Source: Acidimicrobiaceae bacterium (lineage in GTDB: Bacteria; Actinomycetota; Acidimicrobiia; Acidimicrobiales; RAAP-2). Taken from it: a DNA stretch of 64,000 nucleotides. The DNA is taken from contig PKWY01000038.1 of NCBI GenBank assembly GCA_003132205.1, positions 31,765 to 95,764 on the forward strand, read 5' to 3'. Below, piece after piece: positions 25,481 through 33,216 of this stretch (positions within the stretch are counted from its first letter, which is position 1; every line of letters begins with the position of its first letter). Under the pieces are notes generated by a model that saw only the letters and a program-made list of their open reading frames with translations, was not told the origin of the DNA and searched no databases. Made by a program: the position numbers and the translations under genes.

Positions 25481-26839
25481 GTGACCACGCCCGTCCTCGA
25501 ACGCACGTCGACCTCAACGGAGAGTGTCGTCACTCGGGCCTACGTCTACGCGATCGACCCCACCCCCGAGCAGGCCAAGCTGCTTCGCAGCCACGTCGGA
25601 GGCTCGCGCTTCGCCTATAACGCCTTGCTCGGGCTCGTCGTCGCCAACTGGGCCGAGAACCGTGCGAAAAAGGAAGCGGGCATCGAAGTCGCCCAGGAGG
25701 ATTGGGTCGACACCAGTCACTTCGGCCTGCTCCGACTCTGGGCGAAACACCGCGACGAGCTGGCCCCATGGTGGCCGGAGAACGGCGCCAGCACCTACAA
25801 CGACGCCGCGCAGCGCCTCGCCAAGGCCATCGACAACTGGCGCAAGGGTCGCGCCAAGTTCCCCACGTTCAAACGCAAGGGTCAAGGTGGCTCAGTCCGA
25901 TTCACGAACCAAGCAGTGCGCATCGTCGACTCGCACCATGTGCGTATTGTTCGCATTGGCGATGTCAAGACCTACGAGTCGACCCGCAAGATCTACCGGC
26001 ACCTCGAACGCGGAACCGCCAAGATCATGGCCGCCACGGTGACGCAACGTTCGGGCAAGTGGCAGGTCTCGTTCACGGTCGAGGTGATCCGCCAGTTCCC
26101 CGCCACGCGGGCGCCGGGGAGGATTGTCGGTGTCGACGTCGGCCTCACTACCCTCTACACCGGCGCCACCACAGACGGCGCGCACGTCCTCAACGTCGCC
26201 AACCCGCGCCATTTCGTGAAGGCAGAGAAGAAGCTGGCCCACGCCCAGCGCATTGCTTCGCGGCGTCAGGGCCCGAAGAAGGGCGTTGCACCGTCGAAGC
26301 GCTGGAAGATGGCCAACGCCCGGGTCCACAAGGTCCACGCCGGCGTACGCAACGCCCGCAAGAACCTCATCAACGAGACGACGACACGCCTCGCGAAGGA
26401 CTACGACGTCATCGTGATCGAGGACCTGAACGTAGCCGGCATGGTGAAGAACCACTCCCTCGCTAAGCACATCGAGGACGCCGCCTGGGGCGAGTTCGGC
26501 CGCCAACTCGAGTACAAGACCAAATGGTACGGGTCCACGCTCGTGCGCGTCGACACGTTCTACCCCTCTTCAAAGACCTGCAGTCAGTGCGGGGCAGTGA
26601 AAGCCAAACTGCCCCTTGACGAACGGTTGTACCACTGCGGGGCCTGTGGCCTCGTGCTCGACCGCGATCTCAACGCGGCCATCAACCTGGCCCGGATGGG
26701 CCTGCCGGGGACAAGCTCCGGTACTGGACGTGGAGGGGAGGTAAGACCCGCGCAGCAGAAACTTGTTGCAACGGCACACCCCGACGAAGCGTCAACCGAC
26801 CCGTCGTCCGACGACGGTGTAGGAGATACTTCGGTTTAG
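25481..26839 (+). CDS. tnpB: TnpB, RNA-guided transposon-associated nuclease (IS605/IS607/IS1341 type)
   Basis: The protein of about 452 residues starts with the OrfB helix-turn-helix region (RAYVYAIDPTPEQAKLLRSHVGGSRFAYNALL). It has the split RuvC nuclease with all three acidic residues: Asp in IVGVDVGLTTLYTG, Glu in VIVIEDLNVAGM, Asp in LVLDRDLNAAINLA. A zinc ribbon CSQCG...CGACG sits before the last one. TnpB proteins cut DNA guided by an RNA made from the element's 3' end. No TnpA transposase is adjacent, so this is a solo element. GTG 25481 has a GATACT box upstream; GTG 25430 is an alternative start. The domain and active site appear intact. Confidence 0.9.
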   Translation: MTTPVLERTSTSTESVVTRAYVYAIDPTPEQAKLLRSHVGGSRFAYNALLGLVVANWAENRAKKEAGIEVAQEDWVDTSHFGLLRLWAKHRDELAPWWPENGASTYNDAAQRLAKAIDNWRKGRAKFPTFKRKGQGGSVRFTNQAVRIVDSHHVRIVRIGDVKTYESTRKIYRHLERGTAKIMAATVTQRSGKWQVSFTVEVIRQFPATRAPGRIVGVDVGLTTLYTGATTDGAHVLNVANPRHFVKAEKKLAHAQRIASRRQGPKKGVAPSKRWKMANARVHKVHAGVRNARKNLINETTTRLAKDYDVIVIEDLNVAGMVKNHSLAKHIEDAAWGEFGRQLEYKTKWYGSTLVRVDTFYPSSKTCSQCGAVKAKLPLDERLYHCGACGLVLDRDLNAAINLARMGLPGTSSGTGRGGEVRPAQQKLVATAHPDEASTDPSSDDGVGDTSV

Positions 26840-27058
26840 AACTCGGTCTGGTGGGTAATTACCGTACGCCAGGAGGTCCCTGTTTGCCGAAGGAGGATGA
26901 CCCCATTGCACAAGACCCCAGGTACTTAGAGCCACAATGAGTACGAGGAGGAGAGGCGGCATCAGGATACTCACGGCAAAGCCCAGCAGAAACGCCACGA
27001 CGACCCACGGCCACAGTGAAGTGGTGCCCGGTCGATGAACGCTTTGAGCCTTTGACAT
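26792..27058 (-). CDS. Small two-helix membrane protein (88 aa), 3' end inside tnpB
   Basis: A strong AAGGAGG lies 7 bases before the ATG at 27058, so this is probably translated. The protein has a hydrophobic hairpin: LWPWVVVAFLLGFAVSILM and PLLLVLIVALSTWGLVQW. A polar tail follows. Family unknown. Its last 15 codons, including the stop, lie antisense to the tnpB 3' end. The C-terminus may therefore derive from inserted element DNA, making this a truncated gene. A similar WGH..PS.R motif occurs in the minus-strand frame at 25306-25458. Confidence 0.5.
   Translation of the reverse strand: MSKAQSVHRPGTTSLWPWVVVAFLLGFAVSILMPPLLLVLIVALSTWGLVQWGHPPSANRDLLAYGNYPPDRVLNRSISYTVVGRRVG
26801..26817 (+). 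ncRNA. Candidate 3' hairpin of the TnpB guide RNA (omega RNA)
   Basis: CCGTCGT-CCG-ACGACGG forms a perfect 7-bp stem with a 3-base loop inside the last codons of tnpB. In TnpB systems the guide RNA scaffold overlaps the gene's 3' end and finishes in a hairpin just before the guide. The guide would then start downstream, about 26820-26840. The hairpin is seen; its role is inferred. Confidence 0.35.
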
Positions 27059-27345
27059 CTAGTGCCTCCTTGTGTCCACGACGCAGCAAACCGGCATTTC
27101 ATTCATGGCGTACGGACGCCGTCGCGATCAGCAACCCTTCTACTTAATCACTACTCAATCACGCGGGGGCCGAGGCGATCCTCGGCTTCGAAGAGGGTGA
27201 CGTCATGGTGATCACTCAGGGGGTACGAGTTGCTGAGACCGCTGACCCGCACCCAAATGGCGATCTTCACTCGTCAACCCTCAGAACCGCAGCACCGCCC
27301 GGCGCCGATCGGGGGTAGTCCTCAGGGCCGAGCGGTTCCTTGCCC

Positions 27346-27834
27346 CTACAGGTAGTAGCCCGAGTGGATGTAGATGCACGGGACGCCCTCGCTCACGTAC
27401 ATCGCGTGGTTCTTCGGGTCGTCGTCGAGCGCGAGTTGTATCGAGAAGCCGTGGTCGATGAGGTCGCGCAGCGCGCCGCGCTTGAACCGGTCGACGCCCG
27501 AGTAATCGCCGTACTCGCGCATGATCAGCAGGTCCCATCGCAGCCCGTAGCGCTCGAGCCACGCGAGCGTCGGACCCTGGACCCGCCGGGGCCGCCCAGT
27601 CAGAAGAACTATAGAGAGCGAGTCGTCGAGCAGCTCGAGGAGGCGTTCGATCTCCTCGATGACGGGATCGTCGCCGCAGGCGTCGAAGAAGCTCTTCCAA
27701 TCGCCCCAGTCGAGGTAGTGCTGACGCCCCGCGGCGTCGGCGAGGACTCCGTCGATGTCGAAGATGACGGCGCGTCCGGGCTCGATCGACGCGTCGCGCC
27801 AGTACCAGTTCTCTCGTACGTAGTCGGTTGTCAT
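27346..27834 (-). CDS. HAD-family phosphatase, polynucleotide kinase 3'-phosphatase-like
   Basis: The protein of about 162 residues has the HAD motifs in order: AVIFDIDGVLAD (Asp26 and Asp28), IVLLTGRP (Thr79), Lys119 in VDRFKRGAL, and LALDDDPKN (Asp137/Asp138). The LTGRP..V...T..WL..YGL...LI pattern resembles the phosphatase half of phage polynucleotide kinase, which removes 3'-phosphates from nucleic acids; a small-molecule phosphatase is the alternative. I place the start at ATG 27834, with a GAGGGGG purine stretch upstream; GTG 27861 is possible but would crowd the divergent gene. About 290 bases upstream of tnpB's neighbour (27059-27345) hold no gene, only a CCGAGG-CGAT-CCTCGG hairpin at 27170-27185. 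Confidence 0.75.
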   Translation of the reverse strand: MTTDYVRENWYWRDASIEPGRAVIFDIDGVLADAAGRQHYLDWGDWKSFFDACGDDPVIEEIERLLELLDDSLSIVLLTGRPRRVQGPTLAWLERYGLRWDLLIMREYGDYSGVDRFKRGALRDLIDHGFSIQLALDDDPKNHAMYVSEGVPCIYIHSGYYL

Positions 27835-27889
27835 CAGTGGATTTGCCCCCTCGGCGCTCACCGGGGTGATGTCTGCGAGAATAGACGCC

Positions 27890-30886
27890 GTGGGATCGAC
27901 CGAACGACAAACACTACCGATCCCGTACGGACACCACGTCTACGTGGTCAGCGACCTGTCGCTCTCGCCCACCACCGACGTGGCGAGCCGTCCGGTTCGC
28001 GAGTTCATCGACCTCCTCGATGACATCGACGACGCCGCCGTCGTCATCGTCGCGGGCAACCTCTTCTACCCCGACGCCACGTCCGACCTCGCCAAGTTCA
28101 TCGACGCCACGCTCCAGGCGCTGCCCGCGGTGGCGGCCGCGATCACGGGGTTCTGCTCGAGGGACACCCACCGGTTCGTCGTGCTGCCCGGAAGCGACGA
28201 CCGCGAGCTGGACAGCAACGAGCGCGCCCAGGCGAAGCTCGAGGCGCTCGGCGTATCGCTCGCGACCGACCTCATCCTCCAGGTCGCCACCGCCGACGGC
28301 GTTCGCGACCTTGGGGTCGGGGCCGGAACCTGCCGCGTCGACGCGGCGCGCGCCGACGTGAACGACCGCGCCGATGCCGACCGGCTCGAGGACCCGCCCT
28401 CGCTCTCGCGCTTCGTCTCGTCGAGGGTCCTCTACCGCCGGCTCGGCGCCTGGGTCTGGCTGCCGGTCCTCGCCATGCTCGGCTTCGACCTCTTCAACTC
28501 GATCACGAAGGTGATCAGCCACTTCACCCACCACCGTTACCACGTGCACGCCCCGCACACGCAGAGCTTCTGGGGCAACTTGATGCTGAACATCCTCATC
28601 ATCGTTGTCTGCGAGGCGCTGGTGGTGGGCGTGGCCGGCCTCATGGTCCGGCGCCGGTTCGATCGCACCTCGAGGGAGAGTGAGGCGCCAACGCTCTCCG
28701 AGCCGCTTTCCCTGACCAGTGTCAACGGCGTCGACGCGATCGAGATAGCGAGGCGCATCGGCGAACGCGGCGGCGCGGGCGCCATCATCGGCGGGGCGCC
28801 GCGTCCCGCGCTCGCCTTCCTCGACCGCGGCGTCTGCGCGGCGCCGGGACCTTCGCGCACCGTCCTCACCGAGCGGCGCGGACGCTTCGGGCTGCCCCCG
28901 GTATTCAGCTCGGTCGACCGTCTGGGCGTCGTCGAGGTCGAAGCGGCGAGCACCGTGCGAGTGCGCCTCTACGCCGCCGAGACGCGGCTTCGCAGGGGCA
29001 CGCTCCTCGAGCGGTTGGTGGCGGGACGCGCCGTGCAGCCACCGCCTCCGCAGTTCACCACGATCGTCGGATCGTGGCCAGCGGGCAACCCCTTCCCGGT
29101 CACCGTCGAACGGCTCGCCGAGCAGCGCCGCCAGCGCACGATACGGCGCTGGGCGAGCGGCCTGTTGTTCCTCGACGGCCTCATCAACATCGCCGTCACC
29201 GCTGCGCCGCCGCTGCGCAGCCGGCTCCACCTCGTGCTCTCGATCCTGCCGCTCGGGGTCGCCCAGTCGGCCGCCGCCCTGACCGCCGTCGCGGGCATCG
29301 GCATGATCATGATGGCGAGGGGCGTTCGACGCGGCCAGCGGCGCGCCTGGTTCCTGGCGGTCGCGGCGCTGGCGTTCACGGTCGTGACCCACCTGGCCCG
29401 GGGCGGTAGCATCGTGTCGTCGCTGGTCGCGGCGGCTATCTTGATCCTGATCGTGGTCGAGCGCCGTTACTTCCAGGCGACGACCGACCGCTCGAGCCTG
29501 CAGGCGGCGCTTCCGCGACTCGGACTCATCGCGGGCCTCTCGGTCGTCGCGGCGACGCTCGGCATCGAAGCGTCCCCGGCTCGCCACCATCTGCCGTCAC
29601 TCGGGGTGGTGCTGGTCGCGTGCGTCGAGCGCCTCATTGGCCAGTACAACATCACCCTGCCCGACCGCGTCGACGACTTCATCGACCCGACGCTGCTCAC
29701 CATCGGCGTGTCGCTCATCGTCTCGCTGTTCTACCTCCTCACCCGTCCCGTCGTCGACCGCCGTCTCTCCCAGAAGGGCACGAGCACCGAGCGCCGCCTC
29801 GCCGAACTGCGCGCGAGGGAGATAGTCCGGCGCCACGGCCGGGGCACGCTCGACTACTTCGCCCTGCGCGACGACAAGCAGTTCTTCTTCTTCCGCGACT
29901 CGCTCGTCGCCTACGCCGTCTACGGCGGCGTGGCGCTGATCTCGCCCGACCCCATCGGGCCCGAGGCCGAGCGCAGCGAGGTCTTCAGCGCCTTTCGTTC
30001 CTACGCCGAGGCCCGGGGCTGGACCATCGGCGTCATGGGCGCGGGCGAGGAGTGGCTCTCGACCTACCACGCCGCGGGTATGCACTACCTCTACCTCGGC
30101 GACGAGGCGATCGTCGACTGCCGGGCCTTCTCGCTCGAGGGCGGCAAGATGAAGGGGCTGCGCCAGGCCTGCACCCGGCTGGCCCGTCACGGCTACACCG
30201 TCCAGTTCCTCGACCCCGCTTCCATCGATCCGAGCCACGTCACCGACATCCTGGACCTGATTACCATGCTGCGCAGGGGCGAGGCCGAGCGCGGCTTCTC
30301 CATGATGCTCGGGCGGCTCTTCAACCCGAAGGACAAGGGGCTCCTGCTCACCATCGTCAACGGCCCCGACGGCAAGCCCGCCGCGGTCTGCCAGTTCGTG
30401 CCCTCGCCCGCCATCAACGGGTACTCGCTCGACCTCATGCGCCGCGACCCCGGCGAGCACCCCAACGGGCTCATCGACTACGCGCTCTGCTCGACGATCG
30501 CGCACCTGCGCGAGCAGGGCGCCCGTGGGCTCAGCCTCAACTTCGCGGCCTTCCGCTCGGTGCTCGAAGGCGACAAGGGCGACGGGGCGTTCACGCGCGT
30601 CGAGCGATGGGCCCTCAAGCGCCTGTCGGGGATCCTGCCCATCGAGACGTTATGGACCTTCAATTCGAAGTACCAGCCGACGTGGCTGCCGCGCCACCTG
30701 GTCTATCCCGCCGCCGAGAGCTTCGTGCCGGTCGTCGCCGCGGTGTTTCGCGCCGAGTCGATCACCGAGCTGCCGGTCCTCGGCCGGTTCCTCGCGAACG
30801 ATCCCACCAACCGGCCGGGCACCGTCGTGCCCGCGGAGATCCTCGAGGCGGCGAAGGCCGTCGACGAGGTGACCGCGAGGAAGTGA
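27890..30886 (+). CDS. Membrane protein: degenerate metallophosphoesterase-like domain fused to an MprF-type (DUF2156) synthase domain
   Basis: A 998-residue protein. Residues about 15-340 look like a calcineurin-type phosphoesterase whose metal motifs are all changed: SDLSL for SDLHL, AGNLFYPD for GD.FD, LPGSDD for PGNHD, and GGAPRP for GHTHRP. A two-helix membrane hairpin (about 188-208 and 230-252) is inserted in it. Residues about 422-622 hold five to six membrane helices. From about 640 on is a DUF2156/MprF-like tandem GNAT fold (YFALRDDKQFFFF, GGVALISPDPIGP, GMHYLYLGDEAIVD, KGLRQACTRLARHGY). MprF relatives transfer aminoacyl groups from tRNA to phosphatidylglycerol. The acceptor here is not known. 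GTG 27890 has a GAGAAT box upstream; GTG 27866 and ATG 27869 are alternatives. Confidence 0.7.
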   Translation: MGSTERQTLPIPYGHHVYVVSDLSLSPTTDVASRPVREFIDLLDDIDDAAVVIVAGNLFYPDATSDLAKFIDATLQALPAVAAAITGFCSRDTHRFVVLPGSDDRELDSNERAQAKLEALGVSLATDLILQVATADGVRDLGVGAGTCRVDAARADVNDRADADRLEDPPSLSRFVSSRVLYRRLGAWVWLPVLAMLGFDLFNSITKVISHFTHHRYHVHAPHTQSFWGNLMLNILIIVVCEALVVGVAGLMVRRRFDRTSRESEAPTLSEPLSLTSVNGVDAIEIARRIGERGGAGAIIGGAPRPALAFLDRGVCAAPGPSRTVLTERRGRFGLPPVFSSVDRLGVVEVEAASTVRVRLYAAETRLRRGTLLERLVAGRAVQPPPPQFTTIVGSWPAGNPFPVTVERLAEQRRQRTIRRWASGLLFLDGLINIAVTAAPPLRSRLHLVLSILPLGVAQSAAALTAVAGIGMIMMARGVRRGQRRAWFLAVAALAFTVVTHLARGGSIVSSLVAAAILILIVVERRYFQATTDRSSLQAALPRLGLIAGLSVVAATLGIEASPARHHLPSLGVVLVACVERLIGQYNITLPDRVDDFIDPTLLTIGVSLIVSLFYLLTRPVVDRRLSQKGTSTERRLAELRAREIVRRHGRGTLDYFALRDDKQFFFFRDSLVAYAVYGGVALISPDPIGPEAERSEVFSAFRSYAEARGWTIGVMGAGEEWLSTYHAAGMHYLYLGDEAIVDCRAFSLEGGKMKGLRQACTRLARHGYTVQFLDPASIDPSHVTDILDLITMLRRGEAERGFSMMLGRLFNPKDKGLLLTIVNGPDGKPAAVCQFVPSPAINGYSLDLMRRDPGEHPNGLIDYALCSTIAHLREQGARGLSLNFAAFRSVLEGDKGDGAFTRVERWALKRLSGILPIETLWTFNSKYQPTWLPRHLVYPAAESFVPVVAAVFRAESITELPVLGRFLANDPTNRPGTVVPAEILEAAKAVDEVTARK

Positions 30887-30907
30887 CCTCGACGAGGTGA
30901 CGTCCGC

Positions 30908-31747
30908 TTAGAGGCGGCGCGCGATCGCCTTCGCGAGCCGGCCCGGGGCCGCGTCGTCGAAGGACAGGAACAGCGAGGGCTCCACCAGCTCGAGCTCCAT
31001 CAACGCCCAGCCCTCGGGAGTCTGCACGACGTCGACGCGCGCGTAGAGGAGCCTCCCGAAGCCGAGCCCCGTGAGTATCTCCTCGGCGAACGCGACCGCG
31101 TCGGGCTCCGCCTTCGCCACCGACATCTGCTCCCAGCGATAGAGCGCGTTGCGGTCGTATTCCTCGACGTTCAGCATCGCGCCCTTGGTCATGGCGTGGG
31201 AGAACTCGCCGTCGATGAAGATGATCGCGCGCTCGCCCATCTCGTCGACCGACGAGACGTAGGGCTGGATGATGACGTCGCGGCCCATGTCGTGGAGACG
31301 CCGGACGTGGCCGCGCGCGCCCTCGGTCTCGTAGGCCTTGTAGCGCGCGGCCTCGATCGAGCCCGCGCCGACGCTCGGCTTGACGACGAAGTCGCCGTCG
31401 GGGAACGTGGGGTCCACGCCGACGTCCGCGAAGAAGGAAGAGACCACGCGGTGCCCGCGCGTCGCGATGTCGCCCAGGTAGTGCTTGTCGAGCGAGTAGC
31501 GCACGACCTCGTAAGGGTTGTAGAGCCGCGCCACGTCCTTCGCCCATTCGAGGTAGCTCAGGTGCTTCGAGGCGTAGTCCCAGGTGGAACGGATGACCGT
31601 GAGCTCGAACTCGTCCCACTTCACGCTCGGGTCGTCCCAGACCGCGAGCTGCGCGTCGATGCCCTCGTTGGCGAGGGCGCGCAGGAGCAGCGGGGTGTCG
31701 GGATCGACGTTCTCGCCGGTGCAGGTGGCTATCGCGATAAGGGTCAT
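30908..31747 (-). CDS. ATP-grasp family ligase-like protein at the 3' end of the nuo operon
   Basis: The 279-residue protein (start MTLIAIATCTGENVDPDTPLL) has an ATP-grasp layout. A pre-ATP-grasp N-terminal part contains VIRSTWDY. It continues with DFVVKPSVGAGSIEAARY (ATP-binding Lys and glycine loop), VIIQPYVSSVDEMGERAIIFIDGEFSHAM, and YARVDVVQTPEGWALMELELVEPSLF with the acidic metal ligands. Such enzymes join a carboxylate to an amine or thiol through an acyl-phosphate; RimK- and glutathione-synthetase-like proteins are relatives. The substrate is unknown. ATG 31747 overlaps the nuoN stop (ATGA), so it is translated with the complex I operon. It is convergent with the MprF-like gene. Confidence 0.78.
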   Translation of the reverse strand: MTLIAIATCTGENVDPDTPLLLRALANEGIDAQLAVWDDPSVKWDEFELTVIRSTWDYASKHLSYLEWAKDVARLYNPYEVVRYSLDKHYLGDIATRGHRVVSSFFADVGVDPTFPDGDFVVKPSVGAGSIEAARYKAYETEGARGHVRRLHDMGRDVIIQPYVSSVDEMGERAIIFIDGEFSHAMTKGAMLNVEEYDRNALYRWEQMSVAKAEPDAVAFAEEILTGLGFGRLLYARVDVVQTPEGWALMELELVEPSLFLSFDDAAPGRLAKAIARRL

Positions 31748-33216
31748 GGCGCGAAGAGTACCGTCGCGTGCTGGGCGAGGGCCGCAAGGGGCCCGGGCCA
31801 CACGCCGAAGACCAGCGTCATCGCGACGCCGAGCCCGATCACGATGCCGGTCGACGCAGGGACGACCACGCGGGTCGCCTCGATCGTGTCCTCGGCGTAC
31901 AGCGCCATGGTCCAGCGCAGGTAGAAGAAGGCGGCAACGGCGGCGCTGAGCAGCGCGATCAGGGCGACCGAGGCGCCGCCGGAATCGAGCGCCGACGCGA
32001 GGACCGCGTACTTGGCGTAGAAGCCGGTCGTCAGCGGGGCGCCCAGCTGGCTCAGGAGCAGCACCCCGAGCGATGCGCCGAGCCAGGGTTGGCGACGCGC
32101 GAGGCCCCGGTAACTGTCGATGGAGTGGTTCTCGTCGCCGAGGCCGCCCATCAGGGTCACGATGGCGAACGTGGCGACCACGGTCGGCGCGTAGGTCAGC
32201 ATGTAGAAGAGCGTGCCCGCGATGCCGCGAACGGTCCCCGCCCAGACGCCGACGAGCATGAAGCCCGCGTGGTTGATCGACGAGTACGCGAGCATGCGCT
32301 TGGCGTTTCGCTGCACGAGCGCGAGGCTCGCGCCGACGAGTGTCGTGAGCACGATCAGCACCCAGAGGATGGGGCGCCAGGTGTCCATCTGCGTGCCGAG
32401 CGCGGAGACCAGCACGCGAACGAGCGCGGCGAAGGCGCCGACCTTGACGACCGACGCCATGAAGCCGGTGACCGGCGTGGGCGCGCCCTCGTAGACGTCG
32501 GGCGACCAGAGGTGGAACGGGACCGCCGCCACCTTGAAGGCGAAGCCCACGAGCAGCAACGCCCCGCCGGCGTAGAGCAGGCCCGGACGCAGCAGCACGT
32601 TCGATCCGAGGAAGTACGAGATCGACGCCAGGTTCGTCGAACCCGTGGCACCGTAGACGAGGGCCGCCCCGTAGATGAAGATCGCCGAGGCGAAGCTACC
32701 GAGCAGGAAGTACTTGAGCGCCGCTTCGGCGGACGTGGCGCGATGGCGGTCGAAGGCGACCAGCACGTACAGTCCGATCGAGAGGATCTCGAGTCCGAGG
32801 AAGATCACGACGAGGTCGTTCGCCTGGGTCATCAGGACCGCGCCCGCGGTCGACGCGAGCGCGAGGATCTGGTACTCGACGCCGGCGATCCGCTCGCGCA
32901 CCGCCCAGTCGTGCGCGACGAGCGAGGCCATCAGGAGGCTCGCGGCGATGACGCCGGTCGCCACCACCGAGAAGCCGTCGAGCACGATCGCGTGCGCGAT
33001 GGTCGTCGTGGCGCCCACCTGGTCGATGCAGCGCCACTGGAAGTAGGTGACGACCAGCACCGCCGCCGACGCGGTCACGGTCACCAGCGTGGCGATCCTC
33101 TGGGAGACCTTGGTGCGAACGAGCGCGGTCGCGAACAGGAGCACGAGGGCCGCGCCGAAGAGGATCAGCACCGGCGCGATGGCGAGGTAGTGGATGTGGG
33201 GAATGGCGATCTTCAC
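31744..33216 (-). CDS. nuoN: NADH-quinone oxidoreductase subunit N
   Basis: A 490-residue antiporter-like membrane subunit of complex I with about 14 hydrophobic segments. The proton-channel residues lie in recognisable stretches: LEILSIGLYVLVAFDR (the TM5 Glu), FKVAAVPFHLWSPDVYEGAPTPVTGFMA (TM7 Lys region) and RNAKRMLAYSSINHAGFMLVG (TM8). GTG 33216 overlaps the nuoM stop (GTGA). It ends in an overlap with the ATP-grasp gene. Confidence 0.95.
   Translation of the reverse strand: MKIAIPHIHYLAIAPVLILFGAALVLLFATALVRTKVSQRIATLVTVTASAAVLVVTYFQWRCIDQVGATTTIAHAIVLDGFSVVATGVIAASLLMASLVAHDWAVRERIAGVEYQILALASTAGAVLMTQANDLVVIFLGLEILSIGLYVLVAFDRHRATSAEAALKYFLLGSFASAIFIYGAALVYGATGSTNLASISYFLGSNVLLRPGLLYAGGALLLVGFAFKVAAVPFHLWSPDVYEGAPTPVTGFMASVVKVGAFAALVRVLVSALGTQMDTWRPILWVLIVLTTLVGASLALVQRNAKRMLAYSSINHAGFMLVGVWAGTVRGIAGTLFYMLTYAPTVVATFAIVTLMGGLGDENHSIDSYRGLARRQPWLGASLGVLLLSQLGAPLTTGFYAKYAVLASALDSGGASVALIALLSAAVAAFFYLRWTMALYAEDTIEATRVVVPASTGIVIGLGVAMTLVFGVWPGPLAALAQHATVLFAP

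Noticed and set aside
27170..27185. CCGAGG-CGAT-CCTCGG hairpin as a terminator or element end
   Set aside because: Six-bp arms (seven with one flanking pair) without a T-run; not enough to call a terminator or an insertion-sequence end.
27281..27910. Alternative minus-strand frame over the HAD gene
   Set aside because: Arg-rich shadow; the HAD motifs are in the 27346-27834 frame.
30861..30901. 13-bp direct repeat TCGACGAGGTGAC around the stop of the MprF-like gene
   Set aside because: Only two copies, built from codons common in this genome; no mobile-element or regulatory pattern around it.
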